A DNA stretch of 34,694 nt from the NCBI GenBank assembly GCA_002422065.1, contig DITO01000206.1, positions 1-34,694 of the forward strand, read 5' to 3'. Under the pieces are notes generated by a model. The model saw only the letters and a program-made list of their open reading frames with translations. It searched no databases and had not been told where the DNA came from. This document shows, piece after piece, positions 25,297 to 33,339 of this stretch. Numbering within the stretch: the stretch's first letter is position 1; each line of letters opens with the position of its first letter. The stretch is from Erysipelotrichaceae bacterium UBA6182 (GTDB lineage: Bacteria; Bacillota_I; Bacilli_A; Erysipelotrichales; Erysipelotrichaceae). Position numbers and translations under genes: made by a program.

Positions 25297-26190
25297 ATGA
25301 AAACAAATGAAGATAATGGGACAAAGTTTATTAATGGCATAGCAAGTGCTGCAAAAAGTAGTTCAAAAGCAACTCTTGAACTAGCAAACAAAACTAAGGG
25401 AGTAGTCATTAATTCAATTGATGAGAATGGTAATGGTGAAATCGATATCGAGGATATCATTATTAAGGGTTTTAAAACGCCTGGTGTCAAAATCGATAGA
25501 GAGAAATTTCTAAGAGCTGAATTTGCAAAGAATCATTCAAAAGAGGTGATTGATGAAGCAGTTATGTTTAATCCTGCCCATGCGAAAATATCTTCAAAAG
25601 AGATTGATAAGATCGCGTCGGAAGTAATAAAGTACGAGCGGAATTTCGTCTCCGGTATTTCTGCCGCGTTAGGAGCTCCTGGAGGTTATGCAATGGTAGC
25701 AACGATTCCAGCAGATATAATCCAGTATTATGGATATATGTTGAGAGCAACTCAAAAGCTTTTATATCTATATGGATTTCCTTCATTAACTATTGAAGAT
25801 AATGAACAAGTTTTAGATTCTGAAACAATGAACATTATGATTATTTGTTTAGGTGTAATGTATGGATCTGCTTCCGCAAATAATGCAATTAAAGCGATCG
25901 GAAGAGCACTTGCTACTGGAGTTGAGAAGAAATTACTAAATGCTGCATTAACAAAAGGCACCATCTATCCAATTGTTAAAGAAGTTGCGAAGTATTTTGG
26001 AAAGAAAATGACAAAAGAAGTATTTGCTGGTTTCTTTAAAAAGTCTATACCGATTGTTGGTGGTGTTATTGGTGGTGGAGTTACATTCATGACCTTTGAG
26101 TTTAGTTGTAAGCTTTTGAAGGCTTCACTTAAGGATACGCTTTTAAGTAATCCAAACAAATATTCTGAGAATGTTATTGAAATTGCTTAA
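25297..26190 (+). CDS. EcsC-like protein with an EF-hand loop
   Basis: 297 aa. Residues 42-53 match a canonical EF-hand calcium loop (DENGNGEIDIED). The segment SAALGAPGGYAMVATIPADI, followed by QYYGYMLRATQKLLYLYGFP, resembles the EcsC family. Two glycine/alanine-rich hydrophobic stretches (GVMYGSASANNAIKAIGRAL and IPIVGGVIGGGVTFMTF) could insert into a membrane. AGGGGG precedes the ATG. It lies 129 bp after the HEPN-like gene in the same direction; that gap holds an inverted repeat AAAGCCA/TGGCTTT. It may be an accessory or effector of the defence cluster, for example a membrane-acting one, but it could be an unrelated gene. Confidence 0.65.
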   Translation: MKTNEDNGTKFINGIASAAKSSSKATLELANKTKGVVINSIDENGNGEIDIEDIIIKGFKTPGVKIDREKFLRAEFAKNHSKEVIDEAVMFNPAHAKISSKEIDKIASEVIKYERNFVSGISAALGAPGGYAMVATIPADIIQYYGYMLRATQKLLYLYGFPSLTIEDNEQVLDSETMNIMIICLGVMYGSASANNAIKAIGRALATGVEKKLLNAALTKGTIYPIVKEVAKYFGKKMTKEVFAGFFKKSIPIVGGVIGGGVTFMTFEFSCKLLKASLKDTLLSNPNKYSENVIEIA

Positions 26191-26325
26191 ATGGCTAAGT
26201 ATATGATTTTTCCAAGTTTAAATATTTTGGAAAAAACTAAGATAATATTTTTATAAAGAGATAAATTGGGGAATATACTAATTACCTAATTCGTTAGAAA
26301 TTACCATATCATTGTGGTAAAAAGT

Positions 26326-26354
26326 ATGACCATGCTTAAGTGGTCATTTTTTTT
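26326..26354 (+). terminator. Terminator or attenuator in the leader of the SIS/PTS operon
   Basis: Stem ATGACCA/TGGTCAT with an 8-base loop is followed by eight T. It lies only 33 bp before ATG 26388, too close for a promoter between, so any promoter of the next operon must be upstream and be read through. A second hairpin TTACCA..TGGTAA (26301-26320) precedes it. It either ends the defence operon with partial read-through or acts as an attenuator. Confidence 0.75.
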
Positions 26355-26387
26355 GCATCCTATAAAATTAACCTAGGAGGGATTGAG

Positions 26388-27470
26388 ATGCGGAACGTGA
26401 TGTGGGATTACATTGAAGAAGAAGTAAGCGCCTTAAAGCAATTACTAAACTCACAAAAAATTAAGGAAGTTGCGGATCAAGTTAAAGTAAGAAAGTATAA
26501 GAACATATTGTTTGTAGCTTCTGGAAGTTCAAACAATATTTGTAGAGCATCAAAAGAATTCATTGAGACTTACACAGATTTTAACGTATTTGTTTATTTA
26601 CCCTTTGAATTTGAAAATGAGCTAAAAATGTTGCAAAAGTTTGTAGTGACTGAAACGTTGGTTATTGGAATATCGCAAACAGGAACAAGTTCCAGTACTT
26701 TGAAGTGTTTAACTAAAGCAAAGAAACTAGGATATGAATTACTCACAATTACTGAAAGAACTGATACACCAATCCAAAAATTAGGTGATTATTATCTAAA
26801 CTTTGAATGTGGCTTAGAAGCATGTAACGCGAAAACAAAAGGTTATAGTAATTCGTTGATGCTCTTACATATCTTCTTTCTAGAACTGGGTGTACATAAT
26901 AAAAAAGTTGATATTAATACATATCAAGAGATTAAGAATGAGCTAGTTAAAATTGTTGAGTTTGTTCCAAATCTTATTCAAGATACTAAGCAATGGATTG
27001 AGCAACATAAGCAATGGTCAAATGCAGAGTCGATCATGGTAATTGGACACTCATCAAACTATGCAACAGCTATGGAAGGTGCATTAAAACTTTCAGAGAC
27101 ACTATGTGTTCCTGCTAATTATGCGGATGTAGATGAGTATCAACATGGATTTCATCGAATCTTGTATTCCAATAGTTATGTAATATTAATTGAAGGTAAT
27201 GGAATAGGGTCAGATGCAATCGGTAAAACATTTGAATATATTCGAAAAGTAACTCCAAATTGTTTAATAATAAGCTCAAAAGGAAATTTATCTACCGATA
27301 CAATAAATGTTCTAGATACACACTTGGTTTCAACAGCTTTACTATCAGTTATTGTATTTCAAATCCTCGCTGTTGCACTTCCTGAAAACAAGGGAATGGA
27401 TCCTAACATGGAAAGACACGAAACTTACTTGGAGCATTTAAAAACACGCGTTGAATTAAAATTTAGTTAA
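26388..27470 (+). CDS. Tandem-SIS sugar-phosphate deglycase/isomerase (GlmS-like)
   Basis: 360 aa. It has two SIS domains as in the isomerase half of GlmS but no glutaminase domain: domain 1 near residues 30-170 (VASGSSNNICRA, then ISQTGTSSST and AKTKGYSNSL) and domain 2 near 200-330 (IMVIGHSSNYATAMEGALKL). This form includes FrlB-type fructosamine-6-phosphate deglycases, AgaS-like enzymes and related deaminases. ATG 26388, preceded by AGGAGGG, is preferred over the in-frame ATG at 26340 inside the terminator. It heads an operon with a PRD regulator and a fructose-type PTS, so its substrate should be the phosphorylated sugar imported by that PTS; an Amadori product is one possibility. Confidence 0.85.
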   Translation: MRNVMWDYIEEEVSALKQLLNSQKIKEVADQVKVRKYKNILFVASGSSNNICRASKEFIETYTDFNVFVYLPFEFENELKMLQKFVVTETLVIGISQTGTSSSTLKCLTKAKKLGYELLTITERTDTPIQKLGDYYLNFECGLEACNAKTKGYSNSLMLLHIFFLELGVHNKKVDINTYQEIKNELVKIVEFVPNLIQDTKQWIEQHKQWSNAESIMVIGHSSNYATAMEGALKLSETLCVPANYADVDEYQHGFHRILYSNSYVILIEGNGIGSDAIGKTFEYIRKVTPNCLIISSKGNLSTDTINVLDTHLVSTALLSVIVFQILAVALPENKGMDPNMERHETYLEHLKTRVELKFS

Positions 27471-27485
27471 GTATAGAATTTAAAA

Positions 27486-29444
27486 ATGAACATGAAAAGA
27501 AAAGCACAGTTAATCAAAGAAATTCTTAATCACGAGAATGCTATAAGCGTTTCTTTTCTTGCTAACAAATTAGATGTATCCAACAAGACAGTACGAAATG
27601 ACTTGGTTGAACTAAAGGATTTACTTGAAAAAAGTGGGTTAAAATTGATTAAAAAACCAGGTTATGGAGTTCAAATACTTGGAGACCGATTTAAAATAAG
27701 CCGTTTAATTGAGTATCTTGAAAAGGAAGAAAAGACTTACTTCACACCAAAGCAAAGACAAGACAAAATACTTGAGACATTATTCGTTCTAAATAGATCG
27801 CTACTAATGAAAGAACTCGCTTTGGATTTCTATGTTAGTAGAGCGACAATCACAGCTGATATTGCTGAGTTGAATGAGAAACTAAAACGTTATGAACTTT
27901 CAATCAGTTATATAAAAGGTCAAGGATTGACTTTGGTTGGAGATGAGGTGGAAATTAGAAAAGCGTTTGCTTCTCTGTTTCCATCAAGTGACATGTCAAA
28001 TGAATATCCGGATTATTTCGGAGTACCAAATGCTAACTACGATTTTGTAAATCGATTCAAAGTGGTACTAGGTTTGGATTATTCGAAAATCGTTTCTGTT
28101 CTAAAAGAGGCAGAAGTACTTCTGGGATTTGAGTTTACACTTGAAGCTCAAACAAACCTGTCAATACATTTAGCGATCGCAATTCGAAGAATGATGCAGG
28201 GGAACGAAATCGTACTTTCCGATGAACTAGTAGCTTCACTATCGCAAAATGATGAGATAAATATATCAGACTTGATTGTTCAGGGAATTAATCGTGAGTT
28301 CAATGTCGTATTATCTGATCATGAGCGCTATTATATTTTGTTACACATACTTAGTGCGAAACGCACACATGAGAATATTGACTCCTTACCATTTAGATTA
28401 GATGCGAAAAGTCAAAAATTGGTAGGTTTCATAAAGAAGCTAATTCAGAATGTTCAAGGAGAACTGCAGATCTTCTTGGAAGCTGATGACACGCTATTTA
28501 ACTATCTTCTATTACATCTGAATCCAACGCTATCTCGCTTGAGGTTTGGGTTAACGGTTGATAATCCATTATTTGAAGACATATCTGTTAATTATGCTGA
28601 TATCTATAAGGCAATTGAGTTGCAAAAGCCTCTATTTCTAGAAACTTTTGGACTTGATTTACCAGCACATGAGATAGCTTACTTGGTTCTTCATTTCGCG
28701 GCTTCACGTGAACGCAACATGAAACCAAAGAATGTTATCGTACTCTGTGCAAGCGGACTAGGAACATCACAATTCCTTGTCTCTAGGCTGAAAAGACGAT
28801 TTGCAAATTTGAATATTGTGGACGTAATATCAAATGCTGATTTAAGAAGATTCGAGAAAATGAATATTGATTTAGTGATTTCTACGATTCAAGTAGTCTC
28901 TACTCTACCTGTTGTTATCGTCAATCCAATACTTGATGAACGCGACATCAACTTGTTAAGAACATGGTTTGATGACGATAGGAATGTTATTAAGAGTAGA
29001 TTTGAGTTAAGTGTTGAGAATACTCATATAGGAGTTAATCTTAGGACGAAACATGAAGTCCTAAACTATTTGTCAAATCAAATGACAGAAAAAGGATTTG
29101 TGCTCGAATCATATTTGGAATCGTTATGGGAACGAGAGAGGATAGGTTCGACTATCGTTGGACCATTACTTGCAGTTCCGCATGGAAAGTTTGATGCAGT
29201 GATTAAGAGTTGCATACAGATTGTTACTTTAAATGACTCAATTCCTTGGACTGAAAATGAATCAGTAAAAGTTATCATTAATGTTGTAGCTACAAGAGAA
29301 GATGCAGGACTATTTGCGAATCTCTTCAGAAACTTAGCTTACAAAGTTGATGAAGTTGATTTCATGAAAAAGTTATTCAATGCAACTTCAAGAAGCGAAC
29401 TAAGGGATTTAGTTCAAGAGGAGTTAATCAATGAATGTAAATGA
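27486..29444 (+). CDS. PRD-containing PTS regulator (MtlR/LicR-type activator)
   Basis: 652 aa. Domains in order: two N-terminal helix-turn-helix regions (near residues 10-60 and 85-135), two PTS-regulation domains (about 180-285 and 300-405, with HERYYILLHIL, LLHLNPTLSRLRFG and HEIAYLVLHF), an EIIB-like domain with Cys421 (VLCASGLGTSQ), and an EIIA-like domain with His566 (AVPHGKFD). This is the layout of DNA-binding activators such as MtlR and LicR rather than of RNA-binding BglG/LicT antiterminators. Phosphorylation at the PRD, Cys and His sites reports PTS sugar flux. It lies 15 bp after the SIS gene and overlaps the EIIA gene by 14 bases. Confidence 0.92.
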   Translation: MNMKRKAQLIKEILNHENAISVSFLANKLDVSNKTVRNDLVELKDLLEKSGLKLIKKPGYGVQILGDRFKISRLIEYLEKEEKTYFTPKQRQDKILETLFVLNRSLLMKELALDFYVSRATITADIAELNEKLKRYELSISYIKGQGLTLVGDEVEIRKAFASLFPSSDMSNEYPDYFGVPNANYDFVNRFKVVLGLDYSKIVSVLKEAEVLLGFEFTLEAQTNLSIHLAIAIRRMMQGNEIVLSDELVASLSQNDEINISDLIVQGINREFNVVLSDHERYYILLHILSAKRTHENIDSLPFRLDAKSQKLVGFIKKLIQNVQGELQIFLEADDTLFNYLLLHLNPTLSRLRFGLTVDNPLFEDISVNYADIYKAIELQKPLFLETFGLDLPAHEIAYLVLHFAASRERNMKPKNVIVLCASGLGTSQFLVSRLKRRFANLNIVDVISNADLRRFEKMNIDLVISTIQVVSTLPVVIVNPILDERDINLLRTWFDDDRNVIKSRFELSVENTHIGVNLRTKHEVLNYLSNQMTEKGFVLESYLESLWERERIGSTIVGPLLAVPHGKFDAVIKSCIQIVTLNDSIPWTENESVKVIINVVATREDAGLFANLFRNLAYKVDEVDFMKKLFNATSRSELRDLVQEELINECK

Positions 29445-29886
29445 AAATCTAATCTTGGTGAATTTAGTGGCAAGTAACAAGATTGAAGCACTACAACAAC
29501 TTGCCCAAGCAGCTTTAAAAGCTAATGTCATTACAGAGCAATCTGAATATTTAAGAAGTGTGGAGAAGCGCGAACTTGAAATATCAACCAATATGGGTAA
29601 TGGGATTGCTATTCCCCACGGTAGATCGAATGTAGTCATTACCCCATACTTTGCATTCGCTAAAATGAGTTCACCAATTCAATGGAATGAAGAAAGTGAA
29701 TCCAACGTTGATTTGATTTTCATGTTAGGTGTACCAGAGTCAAGCGAACCAAGCGAACATTTGAGACTACTATCGAAATTAGCCGGCAAGCTCGTAAATG
29801 ATTCGTTTGTAGACAGTTTGAGAAGTTTGAATAATCAAAAAGAGGCTGTAGAACTATTCAGCCAACTAAATTTCGAGGAGGAATAA
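29431..29886 (+). CDS. PTS EIIA component, fructose type
   Basis: 151 aa. The phosphorylated His63 lies in NGIAIPHGRS, the family motif. GAGGAG upstream supports the start, which lies inside the end of the regulator gene. The stop shares a base with the next ATG. It passes phosphate from HPr to the EIIB encoded at 30918. Confidence 0.93.
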   Translation: MNVNENLILVNLVASNKIEALQQLAQAALKANVITEQSEYLRSVEKRELEISTNMGNGIAIPHGRSNVVITPYFAFAKMSSPIQWNEESESNVDLIFMLGVPESSEPSEHLRLLSKLAGKLVNDSFVDSLRSLNNQKEAVELFSQLNFEEE

Positions 29887-30917
29887 TGAAAACTGAACTT
29901 AATAATATTAAGCGAGCACTTATGACTGGTGTTGGCTACATGATTCCGTTTGTTGTATTTGGTGGTGTACTAATTGCGTTAGCAATTGCGTTGAGTGGTA
30001 TTAAAGAAGGCCAAGGGGCTGTTGTAGATAATCCATTCCTAGCGCAAATGTTAGATATTGGTGTACTGTCATTCGGCTATATGATTCCAATTTTGGCTGG
30101 ATTTATTGGATTTGGACTTGCTGATCGTGCAGGTATCATGCCTGCTATGGTTGGCGGTGCGATTGCAGTTCAGAATAACGCAGGCTTCCTAGGTGGAATT
30201 GTTGCGGGTATTCTTGCAGGTTATGTTGTCAATTTTATTAAAAAGATCCCTATTCATACTTCTGTTCGCGCTTTGATGCCAATCTTTATTATCCCGCTCC
30301 TAGGCGGAGTAACAGTTGCATTGATCATGCAATATGTTGTAACGACTCCCTTAAGTTCATTGTATGGTTTACTAACTGAATTCTTGTCAAGCATGCGTGG
30401 TGGTAATGCTATTCTCTTAGCTGTAATTCTTGGTGTTATGACAGCATTTGATATGGGTGGCCCCGTTAATGTAGTAGCATGTCTATTTGCTTGGTCTTTG
30501 TTCAGCGAAAACATCTATACACTAGCTGGACCTGTAGCAGTAGCAATTTGTACGCCTCCATTAGGCATGGGTTTAGCAACTTTGTTATCAAAGAAGAAAT
30601 ATTCTGATGAAGACAGAGAAGCAGGAAAAGCTGCTCTTGCGATGGGTATGATTGGTATTTCTGAAGGAGCAATTCCTTTCGCTGCAAAAGATCCACTACG
30701 TGTTCTTCCTTCTATTATGGTGGGTGGAGCAGTAGGTGCGGTAGTTGCAATGATCGCAGGTGTAGAAACTTTTGCTCCACATGGTGGACCTATTGTAATG
30801 TTTGTTTCCACAAATAAGGTTATGTTTATTGCTGCTATTGCCATAGGATCCCTTGTAACAGCGCTTATGGCAAACTTCTTGAAGAAAGATTATGTGCCTG
30901 AAGGAGAACTGGAATAA
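29886..30917 (+). CDS. PTS EIIC component, fructose type
   Basis: Membrane transporter, 343 aa, with many hydrophobic segments. The start MKTELNNIKRALMTGVGYMIPFVVFGGVL and the later GGPVNVVACLFAW and PPLGMGLAT regions are typical of fructose-family EIIC. Here EIIA, EIIB and EIIC are separate proteins, unlike the fused FruA. GAGGAGG precedes the ATG. The substrate is unknown; the neighbouring SIS enzyme suggests an amino-sugar or Amadori-type compound rather than fructose itself. Confidence 0.93.
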   Translation: MKTELNNIKRALMTGVGYMIPFVVFGGVLIALAIALSGIKEGQGAVVDNPFLAQMLDIGVLSFGYMIPILAGFIGFGLADRAGIMPAMVGGAIAVQNNAGFLGGIVAGILAGYVVNFIKKIPIHTSVRALMPIFIIPLLGGVTVALIMQYVVTTPLSSLYGLLTEFLSSMRGGNAILLAVILGVMTAFDMGGPVNVVACLFAWSLFSENIYTLAGPVAVAICTPPLGMGLATLLSKKKYSDEDREAGKAALAMGMIGISEGAIPFAAKDPLRVLPSIMVGGAVGAVVAMIAGVETFAPHGGPIVMFVSTNKVMFIAAIAIGSLVTALMANFLKKDYVPEGELE

Positions 30918-31235
30918 ATGAAAATCATTGGTGTTACATCGTGTTCGACTGGAATCGCACATACTTACATGGCTTCAGAATCCATTAAGAAGGCTGCAAA
31001 AAAACTTGGTTATGTTGCGAAGGTTGAGACACAAGGTTCTATTGGAATTGAAAATCGCTTAACTTCTAAGGAAATTGAAGAAGCAGACTTAATTATCTTT
31101 GCAGCAGATTTGCCTGTTAGAGATGTAGAGCGATTCGCTAAGTATAAAGTATACGAATGTGCAACTGAAGACTTCATTAAGAATTCAGATAAAGCACTAC
31201 AAGCTGCCATAAAATGGAAGAATGATCAAAAATAA
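30918..31235 (+). CDS. PTS EIIB component, fructose type
   Basis: 105 aa. The phosphorylated Cys9 lies in VTSCSTGIAHTYMA, the fructose-type EIIB motif (more often CPTGIAHTYMA). It starts directly after the EIIC stop and is the last gene of the operon; the stop codon lies inside the left arm of the terminator stem. Confidence 0.93.
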   Translation: MKIIGVTSCSTGIAHTYMASESIKKAAKKLGYVAKVETQGSIGIENRLTSKEIEEADLIIFAADLPVRDVERFAKYKVYECATEDFIKNSDKALQAAIKWKNDQK

Positions 31236-31261
31236 TGAAGGCATTGCCTTCATTATTTTTG
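31228..31261. terminator. Bidirectional terminator between convergent operons
   Basis: A perfect 12-bp stem AATAATGAAGGC/GCCTTCATTATT with loop ATT has A on one side and T on the other, extending pairing and giving U runs on both strands. It ends the PTS operon on the plus strand and can end the minus-strand 109-aa gene transcript. Confidence 0.92.
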
Positions 31262-31321
31262 ATATCCTATGAATTAGAAATATGTGTATTGTAATATGAC
31301 ATATTGGTCTAAGAGTTAACG

Positions 31322-31651
31322 TTACTCAAATTCTTCTGAAACGTTCTTCCTTAACAGCCCCATCACTTCATCCTTGAACTCATCTTCATAAAGAATATAC
31401 GTAACCCCATAAGTCTTTGTATACCCACTCGATACAATAATCGGATACCCTTTGATCCGTACATTGGTCCTAGGAAGTGTTCTTGGATCTGCATATTTCC
31501 CAAGCTGAATGACGGATCCTCTGGGGAAATCATCCTTAAGCATTCTTTCATACATCTGTTCACTGACAATAAATGACTCAATGTGCTTCCACCCATACTG
31601 GGCATTACTACTGAAATATCTTCTAGCTTCTTCATAGTTGTTTGTCTGCAT
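31322..31651 (-). CDS. Unknown 109-aa protein under SAM riboswitch control
   Basis: A small soluble protein I cannot assign to a family. It has no signal peptide or membrane segment, and is rich in charged and aromatic residues (NYEEARRYFSSNAQYGW). A perfect AGGAGG (31664-31659) lies seven bases before the ATG at 31651. The frame lies convergent to the PTS operon and shares its bidirectional terminator. Its leader carries a SAM-I-type riboswitch, so expression is expected to rise when S-adenosylmethionine is low, which points to a role linked to methionine or sulfur supply. No enzyme motif was found. It is not a shadow, since no plus-strand gene overlaps it. Confidence 0.82.
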   Translation of the reverse strand: MQTNNYEEARRYFSSNAQYGWKHIESFIVSEQMYERMLKDDFPRGSVIQLGKYADPRTLPRTNVRIKGYPIIVSSGYTKTYGVTYILYEDEFKDEVMGLLRKNVSEEFE

Positions 31652-31675
31652 TGTACTACCTCCTTTAAATGGTAA

Positions 31676-31812
31676 AGTCCCTATCGAAATGAACGATAGG
31701 GACTGTTTTATCTCTTGGCCTATCGTTCGGATCTCTCCGCAGGGTTAGCACCTTGCCTTTTGGTAGGTTGCTGTGTGTTATGAGCCTGATCTCTGGCACA
31801 CTCTGTATAGGG
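31676..31812 (-). promoter_or_regulatory. SAM-I-type (S-box) riboswitch with terminator switch
   Basis: Read on the minus strand. P1 pairs CCTAT (31811-31807) with ATAGG (31723-31719). AGAG follows, then P2 GTGTG/CACAC (31801-31797 / 31777-31773). The SAM-I core is GCAACC (31771-31766), then AAGGTGCTAA (31754-31745) and CCCTGC. CAGG in the P2 loop (31788-31785) can form the pseudoknot with CCTG (31743-31740), and GGA-GAGA-TCC is P4. Expression platform: GAACGATAGG (31728-31719) can pair with CCTATCGTTC (31700-31691), which excludes the 11-bp hairpin AGTCCCTATCG/CGATAGGGACT (31704-31676). That hairpin ends in only three T, so control could be transcriptional or translational. The P2 region differs from the commonest S-box sequence. 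Confidence 0.88.
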
Positions 31813-31993
31813 ATGCTCTCAGTATAACCATATTGCTTATGGGATATAAACACCTAACTAGAAAAGGGAATAGATCATTGGATGAATGTCAAGATGAAGA
31901 TGATAATATCTTGATTCAAGATAGACACACAAGAATGATATTGATTATTTTTGCATTAAAATAAACAGTTTCCTTTATAATGGACATGTAGTC
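31813..31993. other. Divergent intergenic region with promoter-like elements
   Basis: This lies between the riboswitch and the plus-strand fusion regulator. TATAAT at 31976-31981, with TTGCAT 19 bp upstream, may drive the plus-strand gene, which would then have a very short leader. On the minus strand TTGTGT and TATTAT 18 bp apart are a possible promoter for the riboswitch transcript. No convincing coding frame is seen. Confidence 0.5.
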
Positions 31994-33190
31994 ATGAGTA
32001 AAAGACAAGTGATATTGGATAATCTAAGAAGTCAGATCAAGGTACACAGACATTTGCTCGGTGTGGCGTTAGGATCTGGAATAACTGCTAAACATGCGGA
32101 AGAAGGTGGAGCAGATTTTTTGCTTGCACTCAACTCGGGAAGATATCGTCAACTCGGAAGAGGATCATTAGCAGGTTTTTTATCATTTGAAGACAGCAAT
32201 GGACTGGTTATGAACTTTGGTAGTCGTGAAATAATGCCTCTGATAAAAGATGTACCCTTGATATTTGGTTTAAATGCGACAGATCCAATGATCAACCTAG
32301 AAACCTATATTGAATACATCGAGTCTAAAGGATTTGATGGCATTAACAATTATCCTTCGATTGGGTTGATCGATGGGCAGTTTAGAGAAGCATTGGAAGA
32401 AGAAGGTCTATGCTACGATACAGAAGTTGAAGCGATACGAATCGCGCATGAGAGAGATATGTTTACCGTAGCTTTTGTGTTTAATGAGAAACAAGCAGAG
32501 CAGATGGCATCAGCTGGAGCGGATGTCATCTGTGCTCACCTAGGACTTACGAATGGTGGAAGTTTAGGGGCAAAGAAATTATTTTCACTTGAAATGGCGA
32601 AGGATAATCTTATCAAGATGTTTGATTCATGTGATAAAGTATCTCCCAATTGTATAAAAATGATTTATGGTGGACCCGTTAAAACCCCATTAGATGTTCA
32701 ATACATGTATAACAATACTTCAGCACATGGTTATGTTGGGGGTTCTGCAATTGAGAGAATACCTTTAGAAACATCCATTAAAGATATAACAAAAGCATTT
32801 AAAACTTCAGGGTCGGTTTATGAAGATGATCTGATGCTAAAGATGTTGGATGGGATCGATAAGCATTATGACTATGCGGAGTTTGTAATGAAGTATATTG
32901 CGGAGCATTATCATGATGATATATCACTAAGTGATTTGGCACGCGTCTCGCATATTTCGGTTAATTATCTAAGCTCTTTGTTTAAGAAAGAAGTCGGGAC
33001 GTGTTTTAAGTCTTTCTTGGTTCAATATCGCATCAATAAGGCTATTGATATATTGAGTGAAAAGAACATTCCATTACGTGACGTGGCGGAGTTGGTTGGC
33101 TATAATGATTATGCGCAGTTTAGTAAAATGTTTAAGAAAGTTACGGGCCAATCACCGAGTAGCCGCTTAAAAGAAGCTAATAACAACTAG
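31994..33190 (+). CDS. TIM-barrel (PEP-hydrolase-like) / AraC fusion regulator
   Basis: 398 aa. Residues 1 to about 275 match the TIM-barrel signal-transduction family also annotated as phosphoenolpyruvate hydrolase (LLGVALGSGITAKHAEEGGA, then YGGPVKTPLD). Residues about 298-394 are an AraC-type double helix-turn-helix (DISLSDLARVSHISVNYLSS, then VAELVGYNDYAQFSKMFKK). The barrel aligns from its first residues with the start of the gene at 34574, which supports ATG 31994 although only a weak GGA lies upstream and a TATAAT is 13 bp away. I infer that the barrel senses the ligand handled by the genes at 33340 and 34574 and controls their expression. Confidence 0.88.
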   Translation: MSKRQVILDNLRSQIKVHRHLLGVALGSGITAKHAEEGGADFLLALNSGRYRQLGRGSLAGFLSFEDSNGLVMNFGSREIMPLIKDVPLIFGLNATDPMINLETYIEYIESKGFDGINNYPSIGLIDGQFREALEEEGLCYDTEVEAIRIAHERDMFTVAFVFNEKQAEQMASAGADVICAHLGLTNGGSLGAKKLFSLEMAKDNLIKMFDSCDKVSPNCIKMIYGGPVKTPLDVQYMYNNTSAHGYVGGSAIERIPLETSIKDITKAFKTSGSVYEDDLMLKMLDGIDKHYDYAEFVMKYIAEHYHDDISLSDLARVSHISVNYLSSLFKKEVGTCFKSFLVQYRINKAIDILSEKNIPLRDVAELVGYNDYAQFSKMFKKVTGQSPSSRLKEANNN

Positions 33191-33245
33191 AAATATGAAG
33201 TAAACACAATATCATCGTTGATAGATACATATACAAATTTTTCAC

Positions 33246-33284
33246 AAAACAGTACAGTTAAATTAAAGAAACAGTACTGTTTTT
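33246..33284 (+). terminator. Terminator after the fusion regulator
   Basis: A 10-bp stem AAAACAGTAC/GTACTGTTTT with an 18-base loop ends in T. It separates the regulator from the UPF0261 gene, whose own promoter should lie between here and 33339. Confidence 0.8.
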
Positions 33285-33339
33285 CAATAATTCAATTTCT
33301 TGGTCTGATCAACCGAGAATAAAAGAAAGGAGTCTATGA

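Noticed and set aside
13757..26190. Mobile element carrying the defence cluster
   Set aside because: No integrase, transposase, tRNA-derived attachment site or flanking direct repeat was found; AT-rich composition alone is not enough.
26207..26235. Inverted repeat TTTTTCCAA/TTGGAAAAA after the EcsC-like gene
   Set aside because: It has no T run after the right arm and is A/T-dominated; too weak to call a terminator or operator.
26340..26387. Upstream in-frame start of the tandem-SIS protein
   Set aside because: It would begin inside a terminator hairpin without a ribosome binding site; ATG 26388 has AGGAGGG at proper distance.
31665..31853. A 62-codon open frame on the minus strand starting with GTG
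   Set aside because: It has no ribosome binding site, a stop lies directly upstream, and its bases are explained by the SAM riboswitch aptamer and switch hairpins.
31773..31964. A 63-codon open frame on the plus strand
   Set aside because: It is antisense to the riboswitch, has no ribosome binding site and shows no recognisable protein features.
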